From contig NC_065901.1 of NCBI RefSeq assembly GCF_905147045.1, forward strand, positions 186,001 to 250,000: a DNA stretch of 64,000 nt. The letters are read 5' to 3'. This DNA is from Nymphalis io. Lineage: Eukaryota > Arthropoda > Insecta > Lepidoptera > Nymphalidae. Positions 33,381 through 45,513 of this stretch are shown piece after piece. Below the pieces are notes generated by a model. That model was not told the origin of the DNA and made no database searches. It saw only the letters and a list, made by a program, of their open reading frames with translations. The position numbers and the translations under genes are program-made. Position 1 is the first letter of the stretch, and every line of letters begins with the position of its first letter.

Positions 33381-36316
33381 ATAATGGCAGAATTAAATAA
33401 TATAAATAACATTGATAACTTTGAACTAACAGACTTAAAATGTTGTGATCCGGAATATTGTTATACCATAATTTTGAACCCTAATGCTAATCTTAAAATA
33501 TTGCAACAGAACATCAGAAGCGTAAATAAAAACTTTGACAGCTTAAATGTCCTACTATCGAGATTCAATTTCAACATTGACATAATTATTTTATCTGAAT
33601 GCTGGCTTTCTAACGTCATTAATCTCCCCAACGTTCCGGGATACACGTGTTTTAGCACTTCAGTAAACTACAATCAAAACGATGAGGTCATTGTTATTTT
33701 GAATAATAATATAGATTTTAAAGTAGAAGAACCTAACATGCAGGAGGCTAATTGCCTCACAATAAAAATAAATAAAGACACGGTGATAATTGCCATATAC
33801 AGACCTCCTAGTTTCCGCCTCCTAAATAATTTCATTGAATCTCTCCACAACTTGCTCGTGCAGCTCTCATCATACAAAAACATAATATTAATGGGAGACA
33901 TCAATATTAATATTGCTGACTTAAATCAGGATACTTCGAATTATCTTGAAGTCCTGTCATTTTTTGGCTTAATCCCGGCATATTACACACCTACTAGAGT
34001 CAATAGTTGCTTAGACCATATAATCTTTAAAACAAAACTATCATCTTTTACCTTCATCTTAAAAACAGCAATAACCGATCACGAACCAATTCTTTTATGG
34101 ATGAATAAAAATACCAATAGTATTTATAAAAAAATAAAATACTCACATAAATTAAATTTTGACAAATTAAAAGATGATTGTAAAAATTTAGATTTTAGTG
34201 AGATATATAATATAACAATCCAGATCAGTGCATGAACATATTTATTAACTTTATACAAAACATTATTTTGAAAAACACAATTACCAATAGACTTCCTCGA
34301 AGTAAAATAATTAAAAAACCCTGGATCACCATAGGTTTGCTGAAATGCATAAGAACTAGGCATAGAATGCACTACAAATTAAAGAAAGAGGTAAATAATG
34401 AGACTCTAAGAATTACATACAAACGTTACAGGAATTTTTGTAATCAAATTTTAAAAAAATGTAAGAGGGACTACGAAAGAAATGAAATTAAAGCCGCTGG
34501 AAATAATAACAAAAAAATATGGAACGTAATAAAAAATATTAATAACTTAAATAAAACTACAAACCAACCTTTTGAACTCCTTAATATAAATAAAACACCC
34601 CTGGAATCAGTAAACTCAGTAAACAAATACTTTGCAAGCATAGGTGCTGATCTGGCCTCAAAAATAACCTCAAACCTACCAACCACCTCCATTAATACCT
34701 TTGGAACATCATCTATACAAAACTCATTCGTTCTCTTAAGCACTACAAAAGATGAAATATGTAGACATATAATCGACCTAAAATAACCTAAAAAAACTGT
34801 AGTCCTGGCTGGGATGGCATAACGTCCAAGGTACTCAAGTGTCTAATTGAATTTATTGTGACTCCGCTCACCTACATTTTTAATAGATGTTTATCCGAAG
34901 GTATATTTCCTGTTTCTCTCAAGAAATCCATAGTTATACCCATCTTTAAAGCCGGAGACAGAAACCTTGTATCAAATTACCGTCCAATCTCGATATTACC
35001 ATCCCTCTCGAAAATAATTGAAAAAATTATAAATAATAGACTTGTTAAATATTTGGAAGATAAAAATTTAATCGCAGATACACAATATGGCTTTAGGAAA
35101 GGAAAATCAACCTCGGATGCAGATCATTCTCTTGCGGATTTCATAGTAGACAAATTAGAAAGTAAAGAAAAATGCCTAACTATTTTTATTGATCTTCAAA
35201 AGGCATTCGATACAGTCTCTTTGAATAAAATGATCGAGAAGCTAGACAGTTTAAGCATTAGAGATAGACAACTACAACTTTTACAAAATTATCTGCTAGG
35301 TCGCTCCCAGCAGGTTAAAATAGGTGACGTTATCAGCAATGAGAGATTTGTCACTTATGGAATTCCGCAGGGTAGGATTTTAGGCCCAACTCTATTTCTT
35401 TGCTATATAAATGAACTTTGTAACCTAAAGCTAAGAAAGTGTAAAATAATATCATATGCAGATGATACCACACTTACATTTCACGGTAAAACATGGAATG
35501 AAGTATTTGAATTTGCACAAGAATGTTTTAATACGGTTAATCACTGGATGGCTTATAATACCCTCACTCTGAATCCAAGTAAAACTCAATACATAGTTTT
35601 TTCAATACGCAACACACCTAATAATACAATATCACACCAATTAGTAGCTCATTCGTGTAATCTAGCAGATCATACCAAATGTACCTGTCCCATTATTAAT
35701 AAAATAGATCAAACTAAATACTTAGGTATAACAATTGACAAAAATCTTAATTTTAAAGGGCATCTAAAACAATTAAGTCAAAAACTCAGAAAACTTACAT
35801 ATGTTTTCAAAAATATGAGACATATCGCTGACTGGACCCTCATCAGGACTGTTAATATATCATTATGTCAATCTTTAATAGCATACTGTATAACTGTATG
35901 GGGTGGTTCTAACAAAACGCACATAATTGAAGTTGAAAGAGCTCAAAGAATGATACTTAAAGTAGCTCTCTCTAAGCCACGCATATTTCCTACTGTAGAC
36001 CTATATAGGGAAGCAAATGTTCTAGCAGTCAGAAAACTTTACATTTTGATCATCATTTAAAAAAAAAACACTCTAGGATTAATACCTCACTTATTGATAT
36101 AGCTGACTCTAGAAGATCTTATGAAGTATGTAAATCTGTAATGGTCAAAACATTTTTTGCCCAAAAATTCTTTGATTTTAAAGCAGCCAGGCTTTACAAT
36201 AAATTAAATAAATTAAATAACTTTATTTCAAATTTACTAAAATTCGCATGTAAGAGGAAATTAACTGACTGGCATTTAAAACTGGACTATGAAGAGACAG
36301 AAAAATTATTAAATTA
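33381..36316 (+). pseudogene. LINE-C ORF2: endonuclease-reverse transcriptase, at least three frameshifts
   Basis: The endonuclease frame 33381-34235 has LKILQQNIRSVNKNFDSLNV, ILSECWL, IAIYRPPS, NIILMGDINININ-type residues (ILMGDINI), CLDHII and AITDHEPIL. A shift at about 34235 leads to 34232-34786, and another at about 34790 leads to the RT frame up to 36060: RCLSEGIFPVSLKKSIVIPI, NYRPISILPSLSKIIEKI, TQYGFRKGKST, FIDLQKAFDTV, YGIPQGRILGPTLFLCYINE and SYADDTTLTF. A last shift in an A-run at 36060 leads to a C-terminal part ending LNKLNNFISNLLKFACKRKL, with its stop near 36316. The catalytic YADD is intact. In motif 4 the usual Gly-Ser after PQ is Gly-Arg. Inactive as it stands. Confidence 0.9.
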
Positions 36317-36392
36317 ATACATTAATAATAAACAAGCAATTGTAGTAAAAAAAATAATCTACACACCATATATACACAAGACACACAGGCAC

Positions 36393-36439
<47 letters not shown>

Positions 36440-36735
36440 ATGCACTCACACGCACATATTCACAAGCATACATTATCTTTTTATTTCTATTAGCATAAGT
36501 ATAATTTATTACTAGATAATATATTGTAAAAGCTTTAGTGTTTCTCCTGTTTTCTATAAAATTAAACAAATAAATAGTTCCTTACTCAAGAGGGGGAGCC
36601 AGGAGACCCTTAGCACAGGGCAACCTAGTTTGGGCTCCTGTATCCCACATATAACTGTATTTATATATATTATAAAAAAAGAAAATGTAAACATTATTGT
36701 CTGTGGGAGAGAATAAAAAATAAATTTAAATTTAA
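36317..36735 (+). mobile_element. 3' UTR and tail of LINE-C
   Basis: Non-coding stretch with GGAGCCAGGAGACCCTTAGC and TTTGGGCTCCTGTATCCC, a 3' UTR motif I recognise from lepidopteran Jockey/CR1-type LINEs. It ends in an A/T-rich tail (AATAAAAAATAAATTTAAAT). The element as a whole is about 32.0-36.7 kb. Confidence 0.7.
36397..36434. repeat. (CA)n microsatellite in the LINE-C 3' UTR
   Basis: A CA dinucleotide tract of about 19 units just after the end of ORF2. Confidence 0.9.
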
Positions 36736-36771
36736 TTTGTAATGGTTATTGTATAATATTACCATCGTATT

Positions 36772-37390
36772 CACTTGTAAAAGATCACTTTTTGACTCAA
36801 ATGCCTTATCACCAATAATTTATTTTATTTTAGTATTTTTTGTATCTCATTTTTTTTATTTTTTCTTTCTTGTTTTGTTTGAGGACTTATCGTTTTATTC
36901 GTTGTTGCTGTGTGGTGACGGCGACGAATATCACCACCCCATCTCATCTCGTAGGGGCCGTAGAAGTCGACCCAAGGGATTATACACCAGAGAACGGGCA
37001 GCAGCGTCTTTTTGAGTATTATGACTAACTTACTGCCATCGCCAACCCGTCTGCTAAGCGTGGCGATTGTGGAATATCCCCCAATGATTCGCGCAACTAA
37101 ACCACGGCCCCTAATCCCCGGCAGCCCTGCTATTCCTAGCTTTGGTAACAGCTGTGGTAACGGCGGGGCAGGGGGTGCTAAGAATCCCCGGCAAGGTTCT
37201 CGAGTGGTGACCACGAACCGGAAGACGCAGCGTGGGCAGGCCCCCTACAAGGTGGACCGACGACTTAGAACGAGTCGCAGGAAGCCGTTGGATGCGGCCA
37301 GCGCAAGACCGGCCAACGTGGATATCCTTGGGGGAAGCCTTTGTCCAGCAGTGGACGTCTTTCGGCTGATGTGATGATGATGATGATGAT
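36772..37390 (+). mobile_element. RTE-derived element with intact C-terminal codons and (GAT)n tail
   Basis: The left part (36772-36914) repeats 31142-31284. The right part encodes, in one frame (about 37211-37372), GRRSVGRPPTRWTDDLERVA, then GSRWMRPAQDRPTWIS and LGEAFVQQWTSFG, then stop. This is the canonical RTE C terminus. It ends in a short (GAT)n tail, typical of RTE elements. The middle of the LINE is missing, so this is an internally deleted, non-autonomous derivative. Confidence 0.8.
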
Positions 37391-37659
37391 TCACTTACTG
37401 CTTACTTATAAAACTTTGTCTAACACTGATTTCGCTCTTTATGTCATGACATTTGTAATTAGAAGACAAGCATTATTTAAATGAACATAGGGATGTTACT
37501 GCTTGTTACTGTTAACTGCCTTTATTGGTAAAACCGTCAATGTTTTACTGCTTCATTGGTTTCGTGGTTAGCTTATAACTGATGCTGTGAATGAGTCGGC
37601 CCAATAGAAAAAAAATGATTGGGTTGTTCTTTAAGCCCGTCGTTTGAAGGTTGTTTTTT

Positions 37660-37790
37660 ATACAAAAGGTAAGGTAAGTTTAAGGCATATGAGCTGATGG
37701 TAAGGGGTCACCATCGTCTTCCATCGCCAAAGCGCCATCGTTGGCAACTAAGATGTTATGTCCTTGTTCTTGTAGTTGCAGTCTCGTTAA
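37660..37790 (-). mobile_element. SINE-D fragment
   Basis: Diverged minus-strand piece with AGCTGATGGTAAGGGGTCAC, CCATCGCCAAAG and AACTAAGATGTTATGTCC. Confidence 0.65.
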
Positions 37791-38195
37791 AATTAGTATT
37801 TATTTAAATTAATTAATATAAAATAATTATCTTCAGATGTATAACGAAGTCCATGATGACATGCAAATTAATTTTTAGTTCATACGATATCTCAAATTTT
37901 CAATATCGAAAACATCTGAACGAAATCCTTGGTTTTAATTAAATGCCTTGTTAATTAACCGCAGAACCGACGTGTTCACAAACCGCTCCGAAACTTTTCC
38001 AATTATCATTTGAGTAATATTAAAACGTTTATAAATAATACATTGTTCGATAGTTCATAAAGTTTTCTTGAATTAGATAATTATACGTTCAATGTGAGTT
38101 TTTTTTATTTCGTATTACATATATAATATTACATAAATATAAATTTATGCGACTCAAATACTGAGATACAAAAGCATATTATACCTTATTTGTGA
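37791..38195. other. Unassigned AT-rich DNA
   Basis: Nothing recognised. Confidence 0.4.
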
Positions 38196-38474
38196 ATAAT
38201 AATAATAATAATATCCTGGGACATTTTTCACACACGGCCATCTGATCCCAAATTAAGCTTGTACAAAGCTTGTGCTATGGAAACCAGACAACTGATATAC
38301 TACATATACTATTTTTTTTTTTTGTAAATACATAATTATATAGATAATTACACCCAGACTCAGGACAAACATACATGTTCATGCACACAAATGTCTGTCC
38401 TGGGTGGGAATCGAACCCATAACCTTCGGCGTGAAAGGCAAGTGTTCTACCAACCACGCCAACCGGCTCGTCGT
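38196..38474 (-). mobile_element. tRNA-Glu-derived SINE, copy 1
   Basis: On the minus strand the head carries an A-box-like TGGCGTGGTTGGTAGAA, an anticodon region GCCTTTCACGCCGAAGG (loop CTTTCAC, anticodon TTC) and the B-box GGTTCGATTCCCACC. A body with CAGACATTTGTGTGCATGAA, CAGTTGTCTGGTTTCCATAG and TGTCCCAGGATA follows, then an (ATT)n tail at 38196-38212. The acceptor stem does not pair and there is no CCA-proximal end, so it is not a tRNA gene. Confidence 0.85.
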
Positions 38475-41379
38475 GAATAATATTTAAAAATATCAATAAT
38501 AAGTATAGTTACATTTTCTTACTTGAATATAAAACTATTATAAATCCATGTGCAATATCCCCTGGGTAACTTATATCGTATTGTGTACTGTGCACTATTT
38601 ATGTTATATTTGTTAAATATTTAAAAATGCCAACATTAATTCTCAAGTCCTTACTGGAACATTTTAGTATTTGAAGTTAACCAGGAATATGTCGGGATAA
38701 GTAACAATAGCTGGCGCGAGTCCAAAATATAGTGACCGTTTGCAATATCGAGACAGCTTTGATGCAGTTTAATAGAGGTAAATGTCGCGTTAAATTGAAC
38801 ACCACCTCGAGCGGCATTCCATAAGTCACTGATGATTTTTATGTTATATAAGTTGGTTTCGATCTTATTACTGAATAAATACGATTGCAACACTAGCATG
38901 TAAATACGCAATTTGATTTTGGTGTTCCAAATTCAAATCTTTATGCAGTGTGGAAGCATTGCACTTACTTATTGATTGATTTCTTAGACCTCAGAAAAAC
39001 TGGCGAAAAGAACTCAGCGCAATATTTTTTTCCATTTGTTGTACTTTAAAGTAGTGATTTTAATATACGTTTACTTATATTATATTCGGTATAAAGTATC
39101 GTAACACCCTGTAAATGTTCCACGGTTGGGAGGAGTATCTTCTGCTTTTGGGGATAAAGTTTGTAGCTTGTAGTTGGTGGTTTCCTAAATTATTAACACT
39201 TTGTTTATATACATATAAAAATAAAGCAGGGCCCGAATTTGAACCTGCAATTATCGGTGAAGATTCACGCTTTGTAACTGTGGGCAATCTTGCCTCTTTA
39301 GTAAAATACCAAACCTGTCCCGACTTCGTACGAGTAAAATAGGATCCTATTATTAAAAAAAAAATATTTAAATCATATTATATTTCTAAAACTACTTGTT
39401 TGAATTGGAGGATTATGTTTTGGAGACAAAAATATATTTTATAAAGTTTTTGTGTATCTGTTAAAGTGTTGCCATGGTTCGCTTTAAAAGCGCCTGTACC
39501 GATAAAAAATTACATGTTAAGCTATATTATATATATAAAATGAGTAGGCATTAATTAACATTAATATATTAACATATTTATTCCATTAATAGCATTATAA
39601 GGTTAACAATATATACCATAAACATAAATAATAAATTATAATAATATTTAAAATAATTAATTATCTCAATGTGTCAATCGTGTTAGAATTTTCGTAATTT
39701 TCGAAAAAACTAACAAAAATGTCAAAGTTTACCTCCTCTATTATTGAACGTCTTTATTATATTTATTTTTGTTAAATGGTGAGTTTTATTTTTAGACAAC
39801 ATGATATTTTATTTAATATTTTAAGCTCCTCGGTCTAGAGTAATCTAATATAATTTAAGTATTTCAATTTTTTTATTAATAGAAGACCGAATCTTATGTA
39901 TGTAGATACTAATCCTTTTAAGCATAGTAATTGAAAAGAGCGTCGTGTGAGTATCGAAGCGTATTTTTCCTTTTGAATGGGCATCGATGTTGCGCTCAGG
40001 GATATATCTATATGTATGTAGCTGTAATTACAATGTTTTACGCACATAGAACATCGACTACTTTAAAAATTATGTGGAGTTTGTACTGAGTCGAACAGAT
40101 TTCCCAGTTTAATTAGTGTAAAATGCAAATTTTAATTTAACATAAATATGTCCCACCTTAACGCTTTATGAGATTGTCATGTCCTTTATCCAAAGGTTAC
40201 GAAGAGATCGCTCTCTTAGTGATGCCATTTGTACAAACCGAATACATTTGGGTTTTGTTTGCAGTTTTATTTTATTTTATAAATTTACATTTTCCTTTCT
40301 ATGTTTTATTTGAATCTCAAATGAGATAAAACAAATGTTCAACTTGTATGTAGGCGCACGTGTTAACGCACTTTAGGAAAATTTGTTTGAAATAATGGGC
40401 CTTGTAAGGTATAGGGTATAAAGTTTTCCTTTCAAAGTGAGAAGTAATGCTGGGTTCGTCGAAAAACAATTCTCGTACGTGACCCTCGCCGCAGATCCTT
40501 TGGGAGTCTCTCATTGATATATTGCTGCAGGTGTATATTGGAAAAAGATGTTAGGCTTCCTTTCTCAAACAGACTTTATAAATCTATACTCACGACTCGC
40601 TGGGACCGGGTTTTGTTTTTTACTTTTAGTTTACGTCTACACTTTTCTATATAGTGTAAGACTAAGTCAGATTGTAATATATGGTATTAGATGTGATACG
40701 AATTATTATTAAATATTACTGGAGAGTATCTGTCATTTTTATATTAATCAATAATAATCTATATTTTTAATCTGGCAACAAGAACATTGACAGATACTCT
40801 TTATGGCGGGAAACTGATAGACTTTGAATTCTTTTTGCGAGCATTGCGGATTGCATGTTGAGATCTAGCTTTTAAAGCTATTTAAATTATTAGGAAGCAG
40901 CGGTAGTCTGGCGTGGAGACTGTTGGAATGAAACGCAACAATTCGATCCTCGACTTTTCGGAGTTGTATGTCGGTAACGATTAATGATTTTTCACTGGTA
41001 TTAATAAAAGAATAAATCGTAATTAAACTTGCACGAATGAGAGTTCTCGAAGATTTTGCATCAGCAAAATTTCTACTGCCCCAAACCCGCTGGGCCCAGT
41101 GTCGTGGAAAATGTTAGCGAACCAGAAAAAAAGATATTAAAAAGAGATTAATACAAAATGAGTAACATGGGGTCCAACAAAAATTTACGTAAACTTTAAT
41201 TGTTACAAATTTTTGTTGAGTCAACCAATTTTGATCGAAAATATATTAACGAATTAACACGACATTGAATGATTTCGAATACTCTGTGTAGTAATTTAAG
41301 GGGTCTAAAACACCTAGTGTTGAAGTTACCCCCAGTGATTAACAAATGGGTTATCCATTTTCAGCATAAATGTATTCAC
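38475..41379. other. Unassigned AT-rich intergenic DNA
   Basis: About 2.9 kb with no supported gene or RNA. Around 39220-39290 a weak B-box-like GAATTTGAACCTGCAATTA occurs without a matching A-box; it may be an old SINE relic. Confidence 0.4.
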
Positions 41380-41760
41380 GATACCGTTAGAAAATCCGCA
41401 CATCCTAGCCACTATAGACGCTGCTCTCTTTTTAATGACGACATAGAAGTCATCCACGGGCTTCAGCAAACATCAGTGATGCACTAAAAAAGCACGGCAA
41501 TCCCAACAGTATCCTAAATGCATCGTTATACTGTACGCGCAGAGTATTGAAGGTCCTCTGCGTATACTTTAGCCATTAGCTGTGTGTATGAGTTTTGGCA
41601 GTACGTTTTAGAAAGAGTAATTTTTACGTCATTCGTGCAACGTGACCTGCGAGCTATAATACCACATCGTACCGCCAAGGTCCTGCGCTCTCTTTCCATG
41701 TCAGCATCATCAGATAAATCCATGTGACCCAGGTATTTAAGCCCGTAGTTCGAATGTTGT
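41380..41760 (-). mobile_element. LINE reverse-transcriptase C-terminal fragment, decayed
   Basis: Reading down the minus strand gives DDADMERERRTLAVRCGIIA, RRSRCTNDVKITLSKTYCQN, LQYSART, YNDAF-like residues and LLGLPCFFSASLMFAEAR. These are the blocks (DDADMERERR, YNDAFR, LLGLPRFCSASGMF) that follow the RT domain in a common animal LINE lineage. There are several stops and shifts. It belongs to a different lineage from LINE-A, LINE-C and RTE here. Confidence 0.65.
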
Positions 41761-41805
41761 GGTTGTTTTTTATAGAATAGTCACCACCACGCTTAGACAT
41801 TGACC

Positions 41806-41935
41806 TGCATGTGTTGAATGAAAATTTGCTATAACCATAAATGTGTAACCAAAAACCCGCATTGGAGCAGGGTGGTGGAACAAGCTCTAAACGTTCTCAA
41901 TCAGAGGAGGACGTTAATCTAGCAGTCGGACATTT
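41806..41935 (+). mobile_element. SINE-E 3' fragment, diverged
   Basis: Contains AACCCGCATTGGAGCAGGG, GTGGTGGAACAAGCTC and a mutated GAGGAGGACG...CAGTCGGACATT tail, colinear with 62886-62990. Confidence 0.65.
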
Positions 41936-42456
41936 ACATTTATTTTATTATTACATTTATAACATACGAATTCGTTTTATGATTTAATATTCTCATGCAT
42001 GAAAGTAATTTAATTAAAGTTTTACTAGTTCTATTTATCTTAATAGCTTTTACAAATAGCCGAAAGCAAAATAATATAAATATGCTTTTTGTAACGCAAT
42101 AATAGTTTTAAATTATTATTAAGCTGTGTGTGTGTGTGTGTGTGTGTGTGCAAACGCTGTATTTTTAAATTCACTTCTGTGAAAAACGGCAGTTTCTTAA
42201 GTAATGTAAATTAATTAATTTATAATTTTTAAAATAAAAAAATATAAGAACATAACAATTATCTTCCACCTAACTTCTAATTTTGAAATGTTTCTTATTC
42301 TTTTTTAAATATATTTTAATTTTAAGAATTTATCATATCTTATTTAATTTTAATTTTAATAATACATATATTTACGTGTCATTGTTTTTTTAAAAATATG
42401 ATCAAAGGACTCGTAAACACAAATTTTGCAAACACATCATTTTCTGTGTATACTAC
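41936..42456. other. Unassigned AT-rich DNA with a (GT)n tract
   Basis: A GT dinucleotide microsatellite lies at 42126-42150. Nothing else is recognised. Confidence 0.6.
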
Positions 42457-42712
42457 TGGTGGTAGAGCTTTGTGCAAACTGGTCTGGGTAGGTACCACCC
42501 ACTCATCAGATATTCTACCGCAAAATAGCAGTACTAGGTATTGTTGTGTTCCGGTTTGAAGGGTGAGTGAGCCAGTGTAATTACGGGCACAAGGGACATA
42601 ACATCTTAGTTCCCAAGGTTGATTATTACAATGTATATGGGCGTTGGTGACCACTTACCATCAGGTGGCCCATATATTTGTCCGCCTTCCTATGCTATAT
42701 ATATAAAAAAAT
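42457..42712 (+). mobile_element. SINE-D copy with a small internal deletion
   Basis: Well-conserved 5' half (GGTAGGTACCACCCACTCAT, CCGGTTTGAAGGGTGAGTGA, GGGACATAACATCTTAGTTC) and 3' half (GGCGTTGGTGACCACTTACC). The central GGCGATGTAAGAAATGG hairpin region is missing. One of the younger-looking copies. Confidence 0.9.
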
Positions 42713-43058
42713 CCATTTTTTTTTTTATGTTTTCGATTATGGAGGTACTAAAAATTAATAAATAAAGGAACAGTGTTTTAACAGTGTCATGAAACATAAC
42801 TAATTATTTATTAAGCAACATGAAAGCATCAACAGTAAATTACTCGTTATTTAATACCGCAACCTTCAAAGTTAGTCAAAGTTATCGTTATTCGACGAAT
42901 TCATAAAAAATAATACTGAAAGAAGTTTTAAATAAAATGTTTTCGCTTCCAATTAGTAATTCCGTATTTGAAACATAATTATATCATTTTATAACATCTT
43001 GATTATTGTCCGTTAATAATCGCGACACTTTGGTACCGAAGTGTCCTGCTGCTCCAAA
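42713..43058 (+). promoter_or_regulatory. Presumed upstream region of the odorant receptor
   Basis: About 350 bp of AT-rich DNA before the receptor ATG; no distinct promoter element can be named. Confidence 0.3.
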
Positions 43059-45413
43059 ATGTCTGCAAGTACTGAGAGCCTATTAAAGAGCTTTTGTACT
43101 TACGTGTATTATGCTGGGAATGGAAATTTTTGGTTTGAAAATGTTCACCAGGAATCAATTGGTTATAAAATATATAGTTTAATTTCTTTTACTATATACA
43201 TAACGATGATTCTCCTGGAGAACATGGCGGCTGTTTTCGGCAATTTTCCAGAGGTTGAGAAAAAGTCAGCTATAATGTTTTCTGCTATACACGATATTAT
43301 TATTATCAAGATGTTTTCAATGTTTTACTATAAGAACTCTATAAAGATGTTAAACTATGAAATGTCTTTCGTAATGAAAGATATAGAAGAAGAGAGTATT
43401 ATGAAAAAACAGAAGAGGAAAGTGCTGTGGGGCATTACGTTCTACGTCATAACGGTTTATCTGTCACTTACAGCTTATGGGGTGGAAAGTTTAAGGAAAG
43501 TGTTTGTCGAAGGCGAGTATTTTCATGTGAAACCGAAGTTACAAAGAAACAAATATTAAATCAAATTAATCGCTTTGTTAGTTTACTTCTCGGTGTTGTG
43601 AGAATATTTGAAATGACTAAACTTCCATGCAGCGAACATCGGACGTGCAGCTCATTTAACGGAGCTCTCTAGTCGTTACTTTTATCGTTTTTGTAAATCT
43701 CTATGAATAAATTATTTTTAATTTTCATATCGCATCTCGCTTTGTCTGTGTTAAGCTCATCAAAACTGGTGTTTTGATGAGCTTGGCTTTGAATGAATAA
43801 ACCCGTACACAAGAAATGACTTTTTTCCAGACGTGGAAAATTTTATGCACTTTATAAATACTTTACATTATATTTTATAAGCTTTTTGACAACAGATAAA
43901 AAAAAAACACTTTCTCGTACCTTACATAAGCGCTGTATTGATTGTAATGTATTATTTCACAGGAACTCCTTTCTACACGGTCGTCACTTACTTTCCGACC
44001 TATTACGAGGACTCTCTCGCAGCGAGCGTGTTTCGAGTATTCTTCTATGTCACCTGGCTGTACATGATGCTGCCCATGATCGCAGCTGACTGTATGCCCA
44101 TAATTCACGTCATTATTGTAACCTATAAATTTATGACTTTATGCCATTATTTTGAGAAAATAAGGATGAACTTCGAAAGGAATCTTTTAGTCATGAGTAA
44201 TAAAAATGCTACTAAAATATTAAAAGAAGGATGCATAGAGGGCATTAAAATACATCAAAAACTTCAGTTGTGAGTATGATTCTACCTTTAAAATATTAAT
44301 TTAGACTGACGGTCAGTCCGATGATGTGTAACTTATTATGTAACTATTGTCTAATGTATCCAAATATTATTTTTCATATTTAATATTTAGTATAGTGAAA
44401 GAAATACATCGCGTATTTGGTATCATCATGTCGCTACAAGTTTGCGAAAGTTCTGCAGTTGCTGTTTTGCTTTTGCTCCGGCTGGCGGTAAGAAACTTTC
44501 TTGAGCAAAGTAATGGAGTTGTTTACAGGAGCTTGAAATGTAATGTTTTGAAAACTTTCAGCTTTCTTCTCATCTAAATTTGACGAATGCTTTTATGACC
44601 TACACTTTTGTGGGCTCCCTGTTCTTTTTATTAGCATTGAATCTTTGGAACGCGGGAGAAATCACTTATCAGGTGAGATCTGGGTCAATTACGTGCCGGC
44701 AATTTCAGTTCAAATTTGTAGTTTTGATATATTTCATACATGTTTTGTTTCGTAGGCATCGCTACTGTCGAATTCGATGTTCTTTTGCGGCTGGCACTTG
44801 TGTGATATGGATAAGCAGTCACACAAAGACATAAGGCGCGTCGTTCTCGTCGGATGTGCGCAAGCGCAGAAACCGTTAATACTGAAAGCCTTTGGAATTC
44901 AAGATCTATCTTACACTACTTTTGTATCAGTAAATATTTTTACTTAAAATTTATAAAATATATATATATTTTAATTATTTATAGGCCAGAGTTTGACCGT
45001 TGACTTGCCTGCTGGAAAGCATTGACACGGTCTAAGATGTAGCACGCTTGCCTAGGAGAAACCTGATTACTCTGGATTAGAAAACACCAACGTTATTCCT
45101 TATGAGGAAATACAGACTCAGGCAAAGTATTCGAAGCGCTACGTACGTAGGCGGGGAATTGCTATGTACTTACGGCCCTTTGGTCGCGTTTGTTAAATGC
45201 ATTCAATCAAATTATTAAAAAAAGTTCAATCCTTGCCCTAGCTTGTACTCGAGGTCTTCGATAAGGGTCACGTTTTTTAACCATAGGGCCGCCTCGCCTC
45301 ACTCAGTAGTAAAACAAACACAAATCAGTGCAATACATTTCAGGTACCTTTTATTTCAGGTGGCAAGAATGACATATTCGATTTTCGCAGTGTTCTACCA
45401 GCGTCGGGAGTGA
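43059..45413 (+). CDS. Lepidopteran odorant receptor (7tm_6 family), complete, six exons
   Basis: Seven-transmembrane ligand-binding receptor that works with Orco as an odour-gated cation channel in sensory neuron dendrites (family knowledge). Exons: 43059-43512, 43963-44269, 44391-44487, 44562-44672, 44756-44929, 45360-45413; 1197 bases, 398 residues, the usual length. Visible features: MSASTESLLKSFCTYVYYAG start, TM1 near SLISFTIYITMILLENMAAV, a second-loop block FVEGTPFYTVVTYFPTYYED (spanning the exon 1/2 join), FFYVTWLYMMLPMIAADCMP, IHRVFGIIMSLQVCESSAVA, FMTYTFVGSLFFLLALNLWN and the conserved C-terminal pattern QKPLILKAFGIQDLSYTTFV ending TYSIFAVFYQRRE. Exon 1 is in phase with exon 2 only if intron 1 starts with GC (AAG|GCGAGT) at 43513; the other introns are GT-AG. 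Start: the ATG at 43059 follows a GTG-only extension. No defect is seen. Subfamily not assigned. Confidence 0.92.
43753..43784. repeat. Perfect 14-bp hairpin in odorant receptor intron 1
   Basis: AAGCTCATCAAAAC (43753-43766), loop TGGT, and the exact reverse complement (43771-43784). It is short; it may be a terminal remnant of a foldback element or chance. Confidence 0.7.
45000..45190 (-). mobile_element. LINE C-terminal fragment in odorant receptor intron 5
   Basis: The minus strand reads RYVRSASNTLPESVFPHKE, then degenerates. It corresponds to the WNALPASVFPDGYNPG-type block near the end of Jockey-like LINE ORF2 proteins. The same stretch carries GCCTGCTGGAAAGCATTGAC, a repeat common in butterfly genomes (memory). 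It is antisense to the receptor. Confidence 0.5.
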
Positions 45414-45507
45414 CGACAGTGTTATTGGAAAAATACAAGTTACTAATGATTTATTTCGTGACACAATAACACTATGGATAAGATTATATTATTATTCACT
45501 CAGATAT

Positions 45508-45513
45508 AATAAA
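45508..45513 (+). promoter_or_regulatory. Polyadenylation signal of the odorant receptor
   Basis: AATAAA 95 bases after the TGA; the first canonical hexamer downstream. Confidence 0.5.

Noticed and set aside
38403..38474. tRNA-Glu gene
   Set aside because: Internal promoter boxes and the anticodon loop are present, but the acceptor stem does not pair and the sequence continues into a SINE body and (ATT)n tail. The same applies at 49385-49460.
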